Counted from the stretch's first letter, positions 23,614 through 33,907 are shown. The stretch: 60,890 nt of DNA from Janthinobacterium sp. (GCA_025356595.1 JANXSQ010000412.1:1-60890), one strand, 5' to 3'. The notes: generated by a model from the letters alone, not told the origin. Numbers and translations are program-made.

Positions 23614-24774
23614 ATGCCGAATTGGCTTTTGCCCGAAAATATTGCCGATGTACTGCCATCGGAAGCGCGCAAGATTGAAGAGTTGCGTCGACTCATGCTG
23701 GATAATTTCCGTCTCTACGGATATGAACTGGTCATGCCGCCGTTGCTCGAGTATCTGGAGTCGCTGCTGACCGGCGCCGGCAAGGATACCGACTTGCGCA
23801 CCTTCAAACTGGTCGACCAGTTGTCCGGGCGCATGCTCGGCCTGCGCGCCGACATGACCATCCAGGTCGCGCGCATCGACGCCCACCTGCTGAACCGGGC
23901 CTCGGTGACGCGCCTGTGCTACGCCGGCAGCGTGCTGCACACCCGTCCCTCGGGCCTGCACGCGACGCGCGAGCCGCTGCAGATCGGCGCCGAAATCTAC
24001 GGCCACGCCGGCCTGGAGGCGGACGCCGAGATCCAGGAACTGGCGCTGGCCTCGCTGGCCCTGGCCGGCTTCGACGCCGTGCGCCTGGACCTGTCGCACG
24101 TCGGCGTGCTGCGCGCCATCCTCGCCGAGGACGGCGCCGCCGCGCGCGACGAGGCGGCCCTGTACGCGCTGCTGCGCGCCAAGGACACGCCCGGCCTGCG
24201 CGAACTGACGGCGCACTACCAGCCGGCCACGCGCGAGGCGCTGCTGGCCTTGCCCGGCCTGTACGGCGACATCGAGGTGCTGGCGCGCGCCCGCGCGGTG
24301 CTGCCGCCCTTGCCCGGCATCGGCAAGGCGCTGGCGGAGCTGGCCGCGCTGGCCGGCTCGGCCCTGGGGCGCGCCGAAGTGGCGATCGACCTGGCCGACC
24401 TGCGCGGCTACCAATATGAAAGCGGCGCGATGTTCGCGCTGTACGTGCCGGGCCTGCCGAACACCGTCGCGCGCGGCGGCCGCTACGACCATGTCGGCGA
24501 AGCGTTCGGCCGGGCCCGTCCCGCGACCGGCTTTTCGCTCGACCTGCGCGAACTGGCGCGGCTGCTGCCGACCGCCGAGCGCAAGCATTCGATCCGCGCG
24601 CCCTGGGGCAACGCGCCCGAGCTGAAGGAAAAAATCGCCGCCCTGCGCAAGGACGGCGAGGTGGTGATCCAGAGCATGCCGGGTCACAGCAATGAACAAG
24701 ACGAGTTCGAGTGCGATCGCGCCCTCGTTCTTGATGATAGTGGTAGTAGCTGGATTCTTAAAAACTTAGGTTGA
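23614..24774 (+). CDS. hisZ: ATP phosphoribosyltransferase regulatory subunit HisZ
   Basis: HisZ is the catalytically inactive HisS paralogue that activates short-form HisG in histidine biosynthesis. The protein (386 residues) keeps the class II synthetase fold, with [13 protein letters not shown] and [14 protein letters not shown], but lacks the anticodon-binding domain. Start ATG 23614 gives the canonical [15 protein letters not shown]; the frame stays open upstream but is not family-like. purA starts two bases after the stop, the standard beta-proteobacterial arrangement. Confidence 0.95.
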   Translation: MPNWLLPENIADVLPSEARKIEELRRLMLDNFRLYGYELVMPPLLEYLESLLTGAGKDTDLRTFKLVDQLSGRMLGLRADMTIQVARIDAHLLNRASVTRLCYAGSVLHTRPSGLHATREPLQIGAEIYGHAGLEADAEIQELALASLALAGFDAVRLDLSHVGVLRAILAEDGAAARDEAALYALLRAKDTPGLRELTAHYQPATREALLALPGLYGDIEVLARARAVLPPLPGIGKALAELAALAGSALGRAEVAIDLADLRGYQYESGAMFALYVPGLPNTVARGGRYDHVGEAFGRARPATGFSLDLRELARLLPTAERKHSIRAPWGNAPELKEKIAALRKDGEVVIQSMPGHSNEQDEFECDRALVLDDSGSSWILKNLG

Positions 24775-24776
24775 GT

Positions 24777-26090
24777 ATGTCAAAGAAAATTATGGCTAAA
24801 AACGTCGTCGTCATCGGTACCCAGTGGGGCGATGAAGGTAAGGGCAAAATCGTCGATTGGTTGACCGATCACGCCCAGGGTGTGGTGCGCTTCCAGGGCG
24901 GCCACAACGCGGGACACACGCTGGTCATCGGCGGCGTCAAAACCGCCCTGCAGCTGATCCCCTCGGGCATCATGCGCCCGGGCGTGGCCTGCTACATCGG
25001 CAACGGTGTGGTGGTCTCGGTGCCGGACGTGCTGCGCGAAATCGACAAGCTGCAGGCGGTCGGCGTCGAAGTCGCCTCGCGCCTGAAGATCTCGGAAGCC
25101 TGCCCGGTCATCCTGCCCTACCACTCGGCTCTGGACGCGGCGCGCGAAGCGGCCCGCGGCGCCGCCAAGATCGGCACCACCGGCAAGGGCATCGGCCCGG
25201 CCTACGAAGACAAAGTGGCGCGCCGCGCGATCCGCATCGCCGACCTGCTCAACGAGACCCGCTTCGCCGAGAAACTGGCGGAGAACCTCGACTACCATAA
25301 CTTCGTGCTGGAAAACTACCTGAAGGCGCCGAAAGTCGACTATCAGAAGACCCTCGACGACGCGCTGGCCTATGTGCCGCGCCTGCGTCCGATGGTCGCC
25401 GACGTCTCGAGCGCGCTGTACGCGGCCCACAAGGCCGGCGCCAACCTGTTGTTCGAAGGCGCGCAGGGCAGCCTGCTCGACGTCGACCACGGCACCTATC
25501 CCTTCGTGACCTCGTCGAACTGCGTGGCCGGCAACGCCGCCGCCGGTTCCGGCGTCGGCCCGAACATGCTGCACTACATCCTGGGCATCACCAAGGCCTA
25601 CACGACGCGCGTCGGCTCCGGTCCGTTCCCGTCCGAACTGAGCACCGATGACGGCGTCGGCCATCACCTGTCGGCCGTCGGCCACGAGTTCGGCACCGTC
25701 ACCGGCCGCGCCCGTCGTTGCGGCTGGTTCGACGCCGCTTTGCTGCGCCGCTCGGTGCAGATCAACGGCGTCTCGGGCATGTGCCTGACCAAGTTGGACG
25801 TGCTGGACGGCCTGGAAACGCTGAAGCTGTGCACCGGCTACAAGCTGGACGGCCGCACGGTCGACATCTTCCCGGTCGGCGCCGAAGACGCGGCGCGCTG
25901 CGAGCCGATCTACGAAGAAATGCCGGGCTGGAAAGACAGCACCGTCGGCGCGAAATCGCTGGCCGCCCTGCCTGCCGCCGCGCGCGCCTACATCAAGCGC
26001 ATCGAAGAACTGGTCGGCGTGCCGATCGACATGGTCTCGACCGGTCCGGATCGCGAAGAAACGATCGTCCTGCGTCACCCATTCGAATAA
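24777..26090 (+). CDS. purA: Adenylosuccinate synthetase
   Basis: PurA joins IMP and aspartate using GTP in the first step from IMP to AMP. The N-terminal [16 protein letters not shown] loop, the HNAGHT segment and the GxGxGP block are present. It has 437 residues with start ATG 24777, preceded by AGGTTGAG; ATG 24792 would drop five residues and is possible. It is co-transcribed with hisZ. Confidence 0.97.
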   Translation: MSKKIMAKNVVVIGTQWGDEGKGKIVDWLTDHAQGVVRFQGGHNAGHTLVIGGVKTALQLIPSGIMRPGVACYIGNGVVVSVPDVLREIDKLQAVGVEVASRLKISEACPVILPYHSALDAAREAARGAAKIGTTGKGIGPAYEDKVARRAIRIADLLNETRFAEKLAENLDYHNFVLENYLKAPKVDYQKTLDDALAYVPRLRPMVADVSSALYAAHKAGANLLFEGAQGSLLDVDHGTYPFVTSSNCVAGNAAAGSGVGPNMLHYILGITKAYTTRVGSGPFPSELSTDDGVGHHLSAVGHEFGTVTGRARRCGWFDAALLRRSVQINGVSGMCLTKLDVLDGLETLKLCTGYKLDGRTVDIFPVGAEDAARCEPIYEEMPGWKDSTVGAKSLAALPAAARAYIKRIEELVGVPIDMVSTGPDREETIVLRHPFE

Positions 26091-26110
26091 AAACAGATAG
26101 AAAAAGTTAT

Positions 26111-26656
26111 ATGACTACGCCTCAAACGAACGAAAAACACCTCTGGGTCTCCTGGGACGAATACCACCGCCTGATCGAGCGCCTGGCGCTCAAGGTGTAC
26201 GAATCGGGCTGGAAATTCGACCAGGTGCTGTGCCTGGCGCGCGGCGGCGTGCGCCCCGGCGACGTCTTCTCGCGCATCTTCGACGTGCCGCTGGCGATCC
26301 TCTCGACCAGCTCCTACCGCGAGGAAGCGGGCACCGTGCGCGGCGATCTCGACATCGCCAAGTACATGACGATGACCAAGGGCCCGCTGGCCGGCCGCAT
26401 CCTGCTGGTCGACGATCTGGTCGATTCCGGCGTGACGCTGGAAAAAGTCACCAAGCACCTGAGCGAGAACTTCGCCGGCGTCACCGAGGTGCGTTCGGCC
26501 GTCATCTGGACCAAGGGTTGCTCGTCGATCCGTCCCGACTACTGCATGGAAGACCTGCCGCACAATCCGTGGATCCATCAGCCCTTCGAGGACTACGACG
26601 GCCTGCGTCCGCACCAGCTGGCGGCGTGGTTGAAGAAGGACGACAGCGCCGCGTAA
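26111..26656 (+). CDS. Phosphoribosyltransferase family protein
   Basis: A 181-residue type I phosphoribosyltransferase with the PRPP-binding motif ILLVDDLVDSGVTLEKV (about residues 96-112) and a hood region beginning LWVSWDEYHRLIERLALK. The family resembles xanthine-guanine or hypoxanthine phosphoribosyltransferases. Linkage to purA (20-base gap) fits purine salvage, but the exact base is not shown by sequence. Confidence 0.88.
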   Translation: MTTPQTNEKHLWVSWDEYHRLIERLALKVYESGWKFDQVLCLARGGVRPGDVFSRIFDVPLAILSTSSYREEAGTVRGDLDIAKYMTMTKGPLAGRILLVDDLVDSGVTLEKVTKHLSENFAGVTEVRSAVIWTKGCSSIRPDYCMEDLPHNPWIHQPFEDYDGLRPHQLAAWLKKDDSAA

Positions 26657-26672
26657 TCGGCCTGTCGCGATG

Positions 26673-26712
26673 AAAATGGCGGGTGAGCTTGACGGCTCAC
26701 CCGCCATTTTTT
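26673..26712. terminator. Strong terminator after the purA unit
   Basis: Stem AAAATGGCGGGTGAGC / GCTCACCCGCCATTTT with loop TTGACG, followed by further T. The A-rich left arm makes it bidirectional, serving also the convergent MocR-type gene. Confidence 0.92.
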
Positions 26713-26771
26713 ATTGGCCCTTCGCGTCGAAGCGGCGCCTGCCGCTTGCCGTCGCCGGGCGGCGCGGCTCA

Positions 26772-28256
26772 CTACACGGTGCCGCCGGATGTGGTTTCGC
26801 GGCTGCGCGGCTGCGGCGGCCGGGCGGCCAGTTTTTGCGCCGCCGCGCCCACCGTCCGGATCGCCGTTTCGATCAGTTGCGAAAAGGGCGCGCCTATGCT
26901 CAGGCGGATGTGGCGCTCAAATTGTCGGCCGGACGAGAAAATGACACCGGGCGCGACGTTCACGCCCTGCTCGAACGCCAGTTCGCTCAAACGCACCGCG
27001 TCGATGTTCTCCGGCAGTTCGATCCAGAAGACGTAGCCGCCGCTGGGCTCGCTCACCCGCGTGCCGCTCGGGAAGTGGCGCAGGATGGCCTCCCGCACGC
27101 GCGGCACCTGGCATGAAAACACCTCGCGCAAATGGGACACGTGGCGTTGATAGTCGCGCTTGGCCAGATAGTGCGCCAGCACGGCCTGGGGCAGGGCGCT
27201 GGGACTGGCCGCGCGCACGGTCCTCTGTTCGAGCAGACGCGTCTTCCAGATCCCCGGAATGATCCAGCCGACCCGCCAGTTCGATGACAGGGTCTTGGAA
27301 AACGAGGAGAAATACACCACCCGGCCGCTGCGGTCGTAGCTGAGCAGCGCGGCCGAGCTGCGTTTCTGGAAATGCAGGTCGCCGTACACGTCGTCGTCGA
27401 TGACGGTTGCGCCGTGCCGGTCGGCAAGCTCGAGCAAGGCGATTTTCGCTTCGGGCGACATGCTGAAGCCGAGCGGGTTCTGGCAGTTGGAGGTGACGAT
27501 GACGGCGCTGATGGTGTCCCGTTCGAACGCGCGGGCGAGCGCCTCCAGGTCGATCCCGGTCTTGCCGTCGGTGGCCACTTCCAGCGTGCGCAGGCCGAGC
27601 GCCTCGATGGCCTGCAAATTACCGAAATAGGTGGGGCATTCCACCGCCACCAGGCCGCCCGGCGGCACCAGGATCTGCAGGATGGTTTCCAGGCAGTGGC
27701 CGTCGCCCGAGGTGATCAGGATGTCGTCCGGCGCGACGTGGACGTTGCGTCCGGCCATGAGCTTGGCGATCTGCATGCGCAGGCCGTAGTGGCCCAGCGC
27801 CGGCAGGGCGCCCAGGTGGCCTTGGGTGCGCGCCACGGCGGCCAGCGAGCGGTTGAGCGAGTGCACCGGAACCAGGCCGGGGTCGAGCGTTGTCGATCCC
27901 ATCGACAGCAGCGGCGCGCCGCCCTTGGGCGCGGGCGCGAGCACGCGCAGCACCAATTCCCCGGTCCCCGCCTGGGGCACGGGCGCGACCGCCCTAGCGG
28001 CCGGCGGCGGCGCCGGCTTGCGCGCCAAGTACCAGCCGGAACGCGGCACCGAGCGCAGCACGCCCGCGCTTTCGAGCAGGATCAAGGCGCGCACCACCGT
28101 CGACATGCTGGCCTCGTATTCGTGCATGAAATGCCGCACCGATGGCAGGCGCTCGTCCCGCATCCAGTGGTTGGCGTCGACGCGCCGTTGTATGGCGTCG
28201 GCGATGCGCTGGTATCGGTAAGCCTTCGTGTCAGGCGCCTGATCTGCCGCGCGCAT
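26772..28256 (-). CDS. MocR-type (GntR/aminotransferase fusion) transcription regulator
   Basis: A 494-residue PLP-dependent regulator. The N-terminal GntR winged helix (about residues 12-80, RIADAIQRRVDANHWMRDERLPSVRHFM) is fused to a fold-type I aminotransferase domain. The PLP lysine is Lys321 in SSFSKTLSS, with the SNCQNPLG and DDDVYGDL motifs upstream. The start ATG 28256 directly precedes the DNA-binding domain; the frame is open 50 residues further but that part is AT-rich promoter. It is divergent from a tautomerase gene across an AT-rich 91-base region, and MocR proteins commonly control the divergent gene. The ligand is unknown. Confidence 0.92.
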   Translation of the reverse strand: MRAADQAPDTKAYRYQRIADAIQRRVDANHWMRDERLPSVRHFMHEYEASMSTVVRALILLESAGVLRSVPRSGWYLARKPAPPPAARAVAPVPQAGTGELVLRVLAPAPKGGAPLLSMGSTTLDPGLVPVHSLNRSLAAVARTQGHLGALPALGHYGLRMQIAKLMAGRNVHVAPDDILITSGDGHCLETILQILVPPGGLVAVECPTYFGNLQAIEALGLRTLEVATDGKTGIDLEALARAFERDTISAVIVTSNCQNPLGFSMSPEAKIALLELADRHGATVIDDDVYGDLHFQKRSSAALLSYDRSGRVVYFSSFSKTLSSNWRVGWIIPGIWKTRLLEQRTVRAASPSALPQAVLAHYLAKRDYQRHVSHLREVFSCQVPRVREAILRHFPSGTRVSEPSGGYVFWIELPENIDAVRLSELAFEQGVNVAPGVIFSSGRQFERHIRLSIGAPFSQLIETAIRTVGAAAQKLAARPPQPRSRETTSGGTV

Positions 28257-28347
28257 GCTTCTGTATCGTGAATTTGCTTCCAATGTGTATATCTTATTTA
28301 TTCTTATCTTTGAATATACTCTTTTTTTAATTATTGGAAGGACCCAT

Positions 28348-28755
28348 ATGCCGTTTATTCGCCTCGCAGTTAAGAAGGGCACCGGCCCGGTACAAAAGGA
28401 CGCCATCGTTCAAGGCGTGCATCGCGCGCTGGTCGAGAGCATCAATATGCCGGCGGACGAGCTGTTCAACCTGGTATCCGAATACGATCCCGAGGATTTT
28501 TTCTACGACAGGAAATTCAACGGCGTGGCCCGCTCGGACAACGTGGTCGTCGTCGAGATCACCATGCGCCGCGGCCGCAGCGATGCGATGAAAAAATCCC
28601 TGTACGCCAAAATCGCGGAAAACCTGGAGGCCGATGCCAAGGTGTCGCCGAAGGACGTCTTCATCTTCATGCACGAGAACGACTACTCCGATTGGTCGGT
28701 CGGCAACGGCCAGTTTGCCATGGCGCTCGCCCAGCAACGCGGCGCGGATGCCTGA
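28348..28755 (+). CDS. Tautomerase family protein
   Basis: A 135-residue protein of the tautomerase superfamily (longer, tautomerase_2-like form). After removal of Met the N-terminal residue would be Pro, the catalytic base of the superfamily (Met-Pro-Phe-Ile-Arg). The ATG has GGAAGGA seven bases upstream. It is divergent from the MocR-type regulator, so it is the probable regulated gene. The substrate is unknown. The intergenic region carries a TATACT at 28315-28320. Confidence 0.85.
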   Translation: MPFIRLAVKKGTGPVQKDAIVQGVHRALVESINMPADELFNLVSEYDPEDFFYDRKFNGVARSDNVVVVEITMRRGRSDAMKKSLYAKIAENLEADAKVSPKDVFIFMHENDYSDWSVGNGQFAMALAQQRGADA

Positions 28756-28759
28756 TTAG

Positions 28760-29064
28760 CGGAGCGCGGCGGGCGGCGCCCGCTTCTTGCTCAACAAGCA
28801 GATGTGCGATTTTTCCAGCAAGCCGGGCCTGGCCAATCAATTCGGCGTCGTCGGCAATATGCGCGCGCACCACCAGTTGTTCCCCGCCGATACCCTGTTC
28901 TGGGAGCAGATCAATCCGCCGGGCGTCGAGCTGCGCGATGGCTTGACGGCGCGCGGCTACAACCGGCAGGCGCAGCCGGCGCCGGGCGACATCCAGGCGA
29001 TCGGGAGCGGCGGCGGCATCCCCGTCGCCGTGTCCGATCCGCTCGGACCCGTCCGCCGCTTCAG
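28760..29064 (+). pseudogene. Coding-like remnant of an unrecognised gene
   Basis: A frame with no ATG near its beginning (open from 28760, TTG at 28787) shows strong codon-position GC bias and a protein-like composition (for example DFSSKPGLANQFGVVGNMRA). The bias ends near 29065, at the 3' end of the convergent uvrB, inside which the frame loses sense. I do not recognise the family. It may be an interior fragment of a deleted gene. Confidence 0.35.
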
Positions 29065-31148
29065 GAGCCCAGCAGGGCGTCCATATTGTCGCTGCCGGGC
29101 GCGCCGAACAGTTGTTGCTTGAGCAGGTGCAACTGGTCGCGCGCCTGGGCCGCTTTTTCGAACTCGAGGTTCTTGGCGTGGTCGAGCATCTGTTTCTCCA
29201 GGCGCTTGATTTCCTTGCTGATTTGCTTCTCGCTCATGGCCTCGTACTTGGCCGCCTCCTGCGCCACTTCGAGGTTGTCGTGCGCCTCCTGCGGGCTGTA
29301 GACGCCGTCGATGAGTTCCTTGATGCTCTTCTTGATGCCGACCGGCGTGATGCCGTTGGCGGCGTTGAAGGCGATCTGCTTGGCGCGGCGCCGCTCCGTT
29401 TCGTCGATGGCGCGGCGCATCGAGTCGGTGATGCGGTCGCCGTACAGGATCGCCATGCCGTTCAGGTTGCGCGCGGCCCGGCCTATGGTCTGGATCAGGC
29501 TGCGCTCGGAGCGCAGGAAGCCCTCCTTGTCGGCGTCCAGGATGGCCACCAGCGACACCTCGGGCAGGTCGAGGCCCTCGCGCAGCAGGTTGATGCCGAC
29601 CAGGACGTGGAAGGTGCCGATGCGCAGGTCGCGCAGGATCTCGACGCGCTCTACCGTCTCGATGTCGCTGTGCAGGTAGCGCACCTTGATGCCGTGGTCG
29701 CTCAGGTATTCGGTCAGCTGTTCGGACATGCGCTTGGTGAGCGTCGTCACCAGCACCCGCTCGTCCTTCTTGACCCGGTCGAGGATCTCCGACATCAGGT
29801 CGTCCACCTGGCTGCTGGCCGGGCGCACGATGATCAGCGGGTCGACCAGGCCGGTCGGGCGCACCACCTGCTCGACCACCTGGTCGGAATGGGTCTTCTC
29901 GTAGTCGGCCGGGGTGGCCGAGACGAAGACGGTCTGGCGCAGCTTGCCCTCGAACTCGTCGAAGCGCAGCGGCCGGTTGTCCAGCGCCGAGGGCAGGCGG
30001 AAGCCGTAGTCGACCAGGTTGGTCTTGCGCGAGCGGTCGCCGTTGTACATGGCGCTGAGCTGGCCGATCAGCACGTGCGACTCGTCGAGGAACATCAGGG
30101 CGTCGGCCGGCAGGTAGTCGATCAGCGTCGGCGGCGGCTCGCCGGGCAGGGCGCCGCTCAGGTGGCGCGAATAGTTTTCGATGCCCTTGGTGAAGCCGAT
30201 CTCGGTCATCATCTCCAGGTCGAAGCGGGTGCGCTGCTCGAGGCGCTGCTCCTCGATCAGGCGGTTCTCCTGGCGGAAGAACTCCAGTCGCTCGCGCAGT
30301 TCGTCCTTGATGGTTTCGATGGCGCGCAGCACGGTGGCGCGCGGCGTCACGTAGTGCGAACCGGGATAGACGGTGAAGCGCGGGATCTTCTGGCGCACGC
30401 GCCCGGTCAGCGGGTCGAACAGCTGGATCGATTCCAGCTCGTCGCCGAACATCTCCAGGCGCACCGCCAGTTCGGCGTGCTCGGCCGGGAAGATGTCGAT
30501 GGTGTCGCCGCGCACGCGGAAGGTGCCGCGGCCGAAGTCGACCTCGTTGCGCGTGTACTGCATCTGGATCAGGCGGGCGATGATGTCGCGCTGGCTGACC
30601 CGGTCCTTGACGCGCAGCGTCAGGATCATCTGGTGGTATTCCTTGGGATTGCCGATACCGTAGATGGCCGACACGGTGGCGACGATGACGACGTCGCGCC
30701 GCTCCATCAGCGACTTGGTGCAGGACAGGCGCATCTGTTCGATGTGCTCGTTGATCGAGGAATCCTTCTCGATGAACAGGTCGCGCTGCGGCACGTAGGC
30801 TTCCGGCTGGTAGTAATCGTAGTAGCTGACGAAGTATTCGACGGCGTTCTGCGGGAAGAACTCGCGGAATTCGCTGTAGAGCTGGGCCGCCAGCGTCTTG
30901 TTCGGCGCGAAGATGATGGCCGGCCGGCCCATGCGCGCGATGACGTTGGCCATGGTGTAGGTCTTGCCGGAACCGGTCACGCCGAGCAGGGTCTGGTAGG
31001 CCAGGCCGTCCTCGATGCCCTCGCTTAATTGGGCGATGGCGGTGGGCTGGTCGCCGGCCGGCAAAAAGGGCTGATGCAGCTTGAACGGGGAATCGGGAAA
31101 CGACACCACGCCCGGTGATGTGTCATTTGCAACGGATAAATCAGCCAT
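29061..31148 (-). CDS. uvrB: Excinuclease ABC subunit UvrB
   Basis: UvrB is the helicase-like damage-verification subunit of nucleotide excision repair. The Walker A motif GVTGSGKT, the beta-hairpin region ([20 protein letters not shown]), the DEAD-like DESH box and helicase motif VI (QTIGRAARN) are intact. A C-terminal UVR motif ([20 protein letters not shown]) binds UvrC. The start ATG 31148 gives 695 residues. The frame extends far upstream, but that part is antisense to the aminotransferase gene. Confidence 0.97.
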   Translation of the reverse strand: MADLSVANDTSPGVVSFPDSPFKLHQPFLPAGDQPTAIAQLSEGIEDGLAYQTLLGVTGSGKTYTMANVIARMGRPAIIFAPNKTLAAQLYSEFREFFPQNAVEYFVSYYDYYQPEAYVPQRDLFIEKDSSINEHIEQMRLSCTKSLMERRDVVIVATVSAIYGIGNPKEYHQMILTLRVKDRVSQRDIIARLIQMQYTRNEVDFGRGTFRVRGDTIDIFPAEHAELAVRLEMFGDELESIQLFDPLTGRVRQKIPRFTVYPGSHYVTPRATVLRAIETIKDELRERLEFFRQENRLIEEQRLEQRTRFDLEMMTEIGFTKGIENYSRHLSGALPGEPPPTLIDYLPADALMFLDESHVLIGQLSAMYNGDRSRKTNLVDYGFRLPSALDNRPLRFDEFEGKLRQTVFVSATPADYEKTHSDQVVEQVVRPTGLVDPLIIVRPASSQVDDLMSEILDRVKKDERVLVTTLTKRMSEQLTEYLSDHGIKVRYLHSDIETVERVEILRDLRIGTFHVLVGINLLREGLDLPEVSLVAILDADKEGFLRSERSLIQTIGRAARNLNGMAILYGDRITDSMRRAIDETERRRAKQIAFNAANGITPVGIKKSIKELIDGVYSPQEAHDNLEVAQEAAKYEAMSEKQISKEIKRLEKQMLDHAKNLEFEKAAQARDQLHLLKQQLFGAPGSDNMDALLGS

Positions 31149-31262
31149 ACGAATCAGACCTTTGTTAGAATGGTGCCCTGCTGGCGGCCCTGGAACGGTT
31201 ATTGGGGGCCGCTGTCTACGACTCCGCTGCGAACCCTGCTTCCAATCGAATTCAATCTTATC

Positions 31263-32480
31263 ATGACGAACCCTTCTTCTTCTGCCAGCCTGTTTAGTGC
31301 CATCGAGATGGCTCCCCGCGACCCTATCCTGGGCATCACCGAAGCATTTAATGCGGATAAGAATCCGGCCAAGATCAACCTCGGCGTTGGCGTCTATTAT
31401 GACGAAAACGGCAAGGTTCCGCTGCTGTCCTGCGTGCGCAAAGCCGAAGCCATCCTGATCGAGCAGGCGTCGCCGCGCACCTACCTGCCCATCGAAGGCC
31501 TGGCCACCTACGACGCCGCCGTGCAAGAACTGGTCTTCGGCGCCGACAGCGCCGTCATCAAGGAACGCCGCGCCATCACCGTGCAAGCGGTGGGCGGCAC
31601 GGGCGCGCTGAAACTGGGCGCCGATTTCCTGCAGCGCTTCGCGCCGGGCGCGCAAGTCTACATCAGCGACCCGAGCTGGGAAAACCACCGCGCCCTGTTC
31701 GAAAGCGCCGGTTTCGTCGTCAACAACTACGCCTACTACGACGCGGCCACCCGCGGCGTGAACTTCGCCGGCATGCTGGCCGACCTGCAAGCGATGCCGC
31801 GCGGCTCCATCGTGCTGATGCACGCCTGCTGCCACAACCCGACCGGCGCCGACCTGAGCACCGAACAATGGGGTGAAGTGATCGCCGCCGTCAGCGCCGG
31901 CGGCCTGATTCCCTTCCTCGACATGGCTTACCAGGGCTTCGGCGCGGGCATCGAAGAAGACGGCGCCGTGGTGCGCCGCTTCGTCGCGGCCGGCGGCCCG
32001 CTGCTGATCTCGAACTCGTTCTCGAAATCGTTCTCGCTGTACGGCGAGCGCGTCGGCGCCCTGAGCGTCGTCGCCGAGAGCGCCGAGGAAGCGGCGCGCC
32101 TGCTGTCGCAACTGAAGCGCGTCGTGCGCACCAACTACTCGAACCCGCCCGTGCACGGCGGCAAGGTCGTCGCCACCGTGCTGACCACGCCGGAACTGCG
32201 CCAGTTGTGGGAAGACGAGCTGGCCGCGATGCGCGTGCGCATCCGTGAAATGCGCGAAGCCTTCGTGACGAAACTGAAAGAGAAGGCCCCCGGCCACGAT
32301 TTCGATTTCGTGCGCAAGCAAGTGGGCATGTTCTCGTACTCGGGCCTGACCAAGGCCCAGGTCGAAACGCTGGCCCGCGAGCACTCGGTGTACGCCGTCG
32401 ACACCGGCCGCATTTGCGTGGCGCCGCTGAACATGGCGAATATCGATAAGGTCATTGACGCGATCGCCAAAGTCCTTTAA
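31263..32480 (+). CDS. tyrB: Aromatic/aspartate aminotransferase (class I)
   Basis: A PLP-dependent aminotransferase of the aspartate/aromatic family (TyrB/AspC group), 405 residues. The PLP lysine is Lys255 in [16 protein letters not shown]; the [10 protein letters not shown] and [13 protein letters not shown] motifs are typical. It probably interconverts Tyr, Phe, Asp and their 2-oxo acids. The start ATG 31263 matches the family start. It is divergent from uvrB over 114 bases. The choice between tyrB and aspC naming cannot be made from sequence alone. Confidence 0.92.
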   Translation: MTNPSSSASLFSAIEMAPRDPILGITEAFNADKNPAKINLGVGVYYDENGKVPLLSCVRKAEAILIEQASPRTYLPIEGLATYDAAVQELVFGADSAVIKERRAITVQAVGGTGALKLGADFLQRFAPGAQVYISDPSWENHRALFESAGFVVNNYAYYDAATRGVNFAGMLADLQAMPRGSIVLMHACCHNPTGADLSTEQWGEVIAAVSAGGLIPFLDMAYQGFGAGIEEDGAVVRRFVAAGGPLLISNSFSKSFSLYGERVGALSVVAESAEEAARLLSQLKRVVRTNYSNPPVHGGKVVATVLTTPELRQLWEDELAAMRVRIREMREAFVTKLKEKAPGHDFDFVRKQVGMFSYSGLTKAQVETLAREHSVYAVDTGRICVAPLNMANIDKVIDAIAKVL

Positions 32481-32559
32481 GATCTTGTTTCTTCGGGTTG
32501 AGCGGAAGCTTGATCCGGAAGGCGGCGGAAACGCTCTCGATAGTGCAGAATCAGAAAGC

Positions 32560-32588
32560 TTGATGATGTAACTAAGAAAGTATATAAT
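32560..32588 (+). promoter_or_regulatory. Sigma-70 promoter of the first tRNA-Asn gene
   Basis: TTGATG, a 17-base spacer and TATAAT, ending 11 bases before the tRNA. Near-consensus, as expected for a stable RNA gene. Confidence 0.8.
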
Positions 32589-32599
32589 GTTGCCTCTTT

Positions 32600-32675
32600 T
32601 CCCTGATAGCTCAGTTGGTAGAGCGACGGACTGTTAATCCGCAGGTCCCTGGTTCGAGTCCAGGTCGGGGAGCCA
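32600..32675 (+). tRNA. tRNA-Asn (GTT), copy 1
   Basis: A 76-base cloverleaf with acceptor stem TCCCTGA / TCGGGGA, D arm GCTCAGTTGGTAGAGC, anticodon loop CTGTTAA (anticodon GTT) and T arm CCTGGTTCGAGTCCAGG. The CCA end is encoded at 32673-32675. It is identical to the copy at 35497. Confidence 0.97.
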
Positions 32676-32688
32676 GAATTGAGTATTG

Positions 32689-32722
32689 AAAAAAGAGCCG
32701 CAGCGATGCGGCTCTTTTTTTT
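32689..32722 (+). terminator. Terminator of tRNA-Asn copy 1
   Basis: Stem AAAAGAGCCGC / GCGGCTCTTTT with loop AGCGAT, followed by a T tract, 20 bases after the tRNA. Confidence 0.9.
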
Positions 32723-32847
32723 CGTTCCGGCGCGTGGGGCCGCCCGGCCTGTCGCGTTTCTCCAATCGCCCCCGCCGCGCTGGCTGATACATTCCTGTCT
32801 TCGCCGCGCGCCCTTTGCGCGCGGCCCATTCCGAGGGGATTATCACG

Positions 32848-33342
32848 ATGCGATTGCGATTCAATGGGGCGGCCGGCGTGGCCGCGTGTATTCTTTCCCT
32901 TGCTTTACCGGGCGCGCAGGCGTCACCCATCACCACGAAGGAGGCAGTGCACATGCATGCAACAGGATCATTCGACATCACATTGACGCCGCAAACGGCG
33001 GCGCCGGCGATCGCGGACGCCAAGCTTGGCCGCATGACGATAGAGAAGCAATTCCATGGCGACCTGGAGGCGGCCAGCCTCGGCGAGATGCTGTCCGTGC
33101 GCACGGAAGTGCAGGGCTCGGCCGGCTACGTGGCGCTGGAGCGCGTGACGGGCACCCTGCACGGGCGCAAGGGCAGCTTCGTGCTGCAACACAGCGGCAC
33201 CATGAGCCGCGGCGCCGCGTCGCTGGTGCTGAGCGTCGTGCCCGATTCAGGCAGCGAGGAGTTGATCGGGCTGAGCGGCGCGATGAGCATCCAGATTGAC
33301 CAGGGCAAGCACAGTTACACGATGGACTATCTTCTGCCCTAG
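32848..33342 (+). CDS. DUF3224 domain protein with signal peptide
   Basis: A 164-residue protein. A cleavable-looking signal peptide (about residues 1-26, ending GAQAS) precedes a DUF3224 beta-barrel domain, recognised by GRMTIEKQFHGDLEA, GSAGYVALERVTGTLHGR and GSFVLQHSGTM. The domain's function is unknown; most homologues lack a signal peptide. The ATG at 32848 has GAGGGGA upstream. It sits between tRNA-Asn copy 1 and the decayed tRNA, and looks like accessory cargo. Confidence 0.82.
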   Translation: MRLRFNGAAGVAACILSLALPGAQASPITTKEAVHMHATGSFDITLTPQTAAPAIADAKLGRMTIEKQFHGDLEAASLGEMLSVRTEVQGSAGYVALERVTGTLHGRKGSFVLQHSGTMSRGAASLVLSVVPDSGSEELIGLSGAMSIQIDQGKHSYTMDYLLP

Positions 33343-33475
33343 TTTGCGCGCGGCGCTTGCATGCCGCTTGCATGGGAGGTGGCGGCGATTTTTCGTCTAT
33401 ACTTGCCATTTCGGCCATGCGGGCGGTCTTGGGCCGGGCTCGGTGGCGCCACTCAACAGGGGAAGGGTTTCAATC

Positions 33476-33790
33476 ATGAATAACTTGTCAGGCTTGCGCC
33501 ACGTCGTGTTGTGCGCTTTCCGCGCCGACTGTCCGGCCGAGCAGCGCGCCGAGCTGCTGCGCGAGTTTGCGCTGCTGCGGGAAAAAATCGCCGCCGTGCG
33601 CCACTTCGAGCACGGCGTCAACAACAGCCCGGAAGGCCTGAGCGACGGCTACACCGACTGCTTCACGCTGCTCTTCGACGGCACCGAGGGGCGCGACGCC
33701 TATCTGCTTGATCCGGCCCATCTGCGCTTCGTCGAGCTGCTCAAGCCCTGGCTGGCGAAAGCCCTGGTGGTCGACTACCTGCCGCAATGA
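33476..33790 (+). CDS. Dabb (stress-responsive alpha/beta barrel) family protein
   Basis: A 104-residue ferredoxin-like dimeric alpha/beta barrel. It has the HVVLCAFR first strand, the FEHGVNNSPEG turn and the LDPAHLRFVELLKPWL helix common to Dabb proteins. The ATG has GGGGAAGGG about ten bases upstream. Function is not known; members include stress proteins and small enzymes such as cyclases. Confidence 0.82.
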   Translation: MNNLSGLRHVVLCAFRADCPAEQRAELLREFALLREKIAAVRHFEHGVNNSPEGLSDGYTDCFTLLFDGTEGRDAYLLDPAHLRFVELLKPWLAKALVVDYLPQ

Positions 33791-33815
33791 GCTTGTTTAG
33801 CTAGTAGAAAAACCG

Positions 33816-33869
33816 GCGACAGACTGAGATAATCCGCGGTTCCCTGGTTCGAGTCCGGGTCGGGGGCCA
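33816..33869 (+). pseudogene. Decayed tRNA-Asn remnant
   Basis: The stretch matches the 3' half of the two tRNA-Asn genes: the anticodon-stem 3' side AATCCGCGG, the T arm CCTGGTTCGAGTCCGGG and the end TCGGGGGCCA are recognisable. The 5' half is scrambled (some D-arm-like bases near 33796-33810), the anticodon triplet is lost and no TATAAT precedes it. It cannot fold as a tRNA. Confidence 0.75.
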
Positions 33870-33879
33870 GAATGCCGAG

Positions 33880-33907
33880 GGGGTGACGTGGAAGCGTCAC
33901 CCCTTTT
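33880..33907 (+). terminator. Terminator after the tRNA remnant
   Basis: Stem GGGGTGACG / CGTCACCCC with loop TGGAAG, then four T. It sits at the same distance behind the decayed tRNA as the terminators behind the two intact copies. Confidence 0.75.

Noticed and set aside
31149-32384. N-terminal extension of UvrB by about 410 residues
   Set aside because: It is antisense to the aminotransferase gene. UvrB has its normal start at 31148 and normal length.
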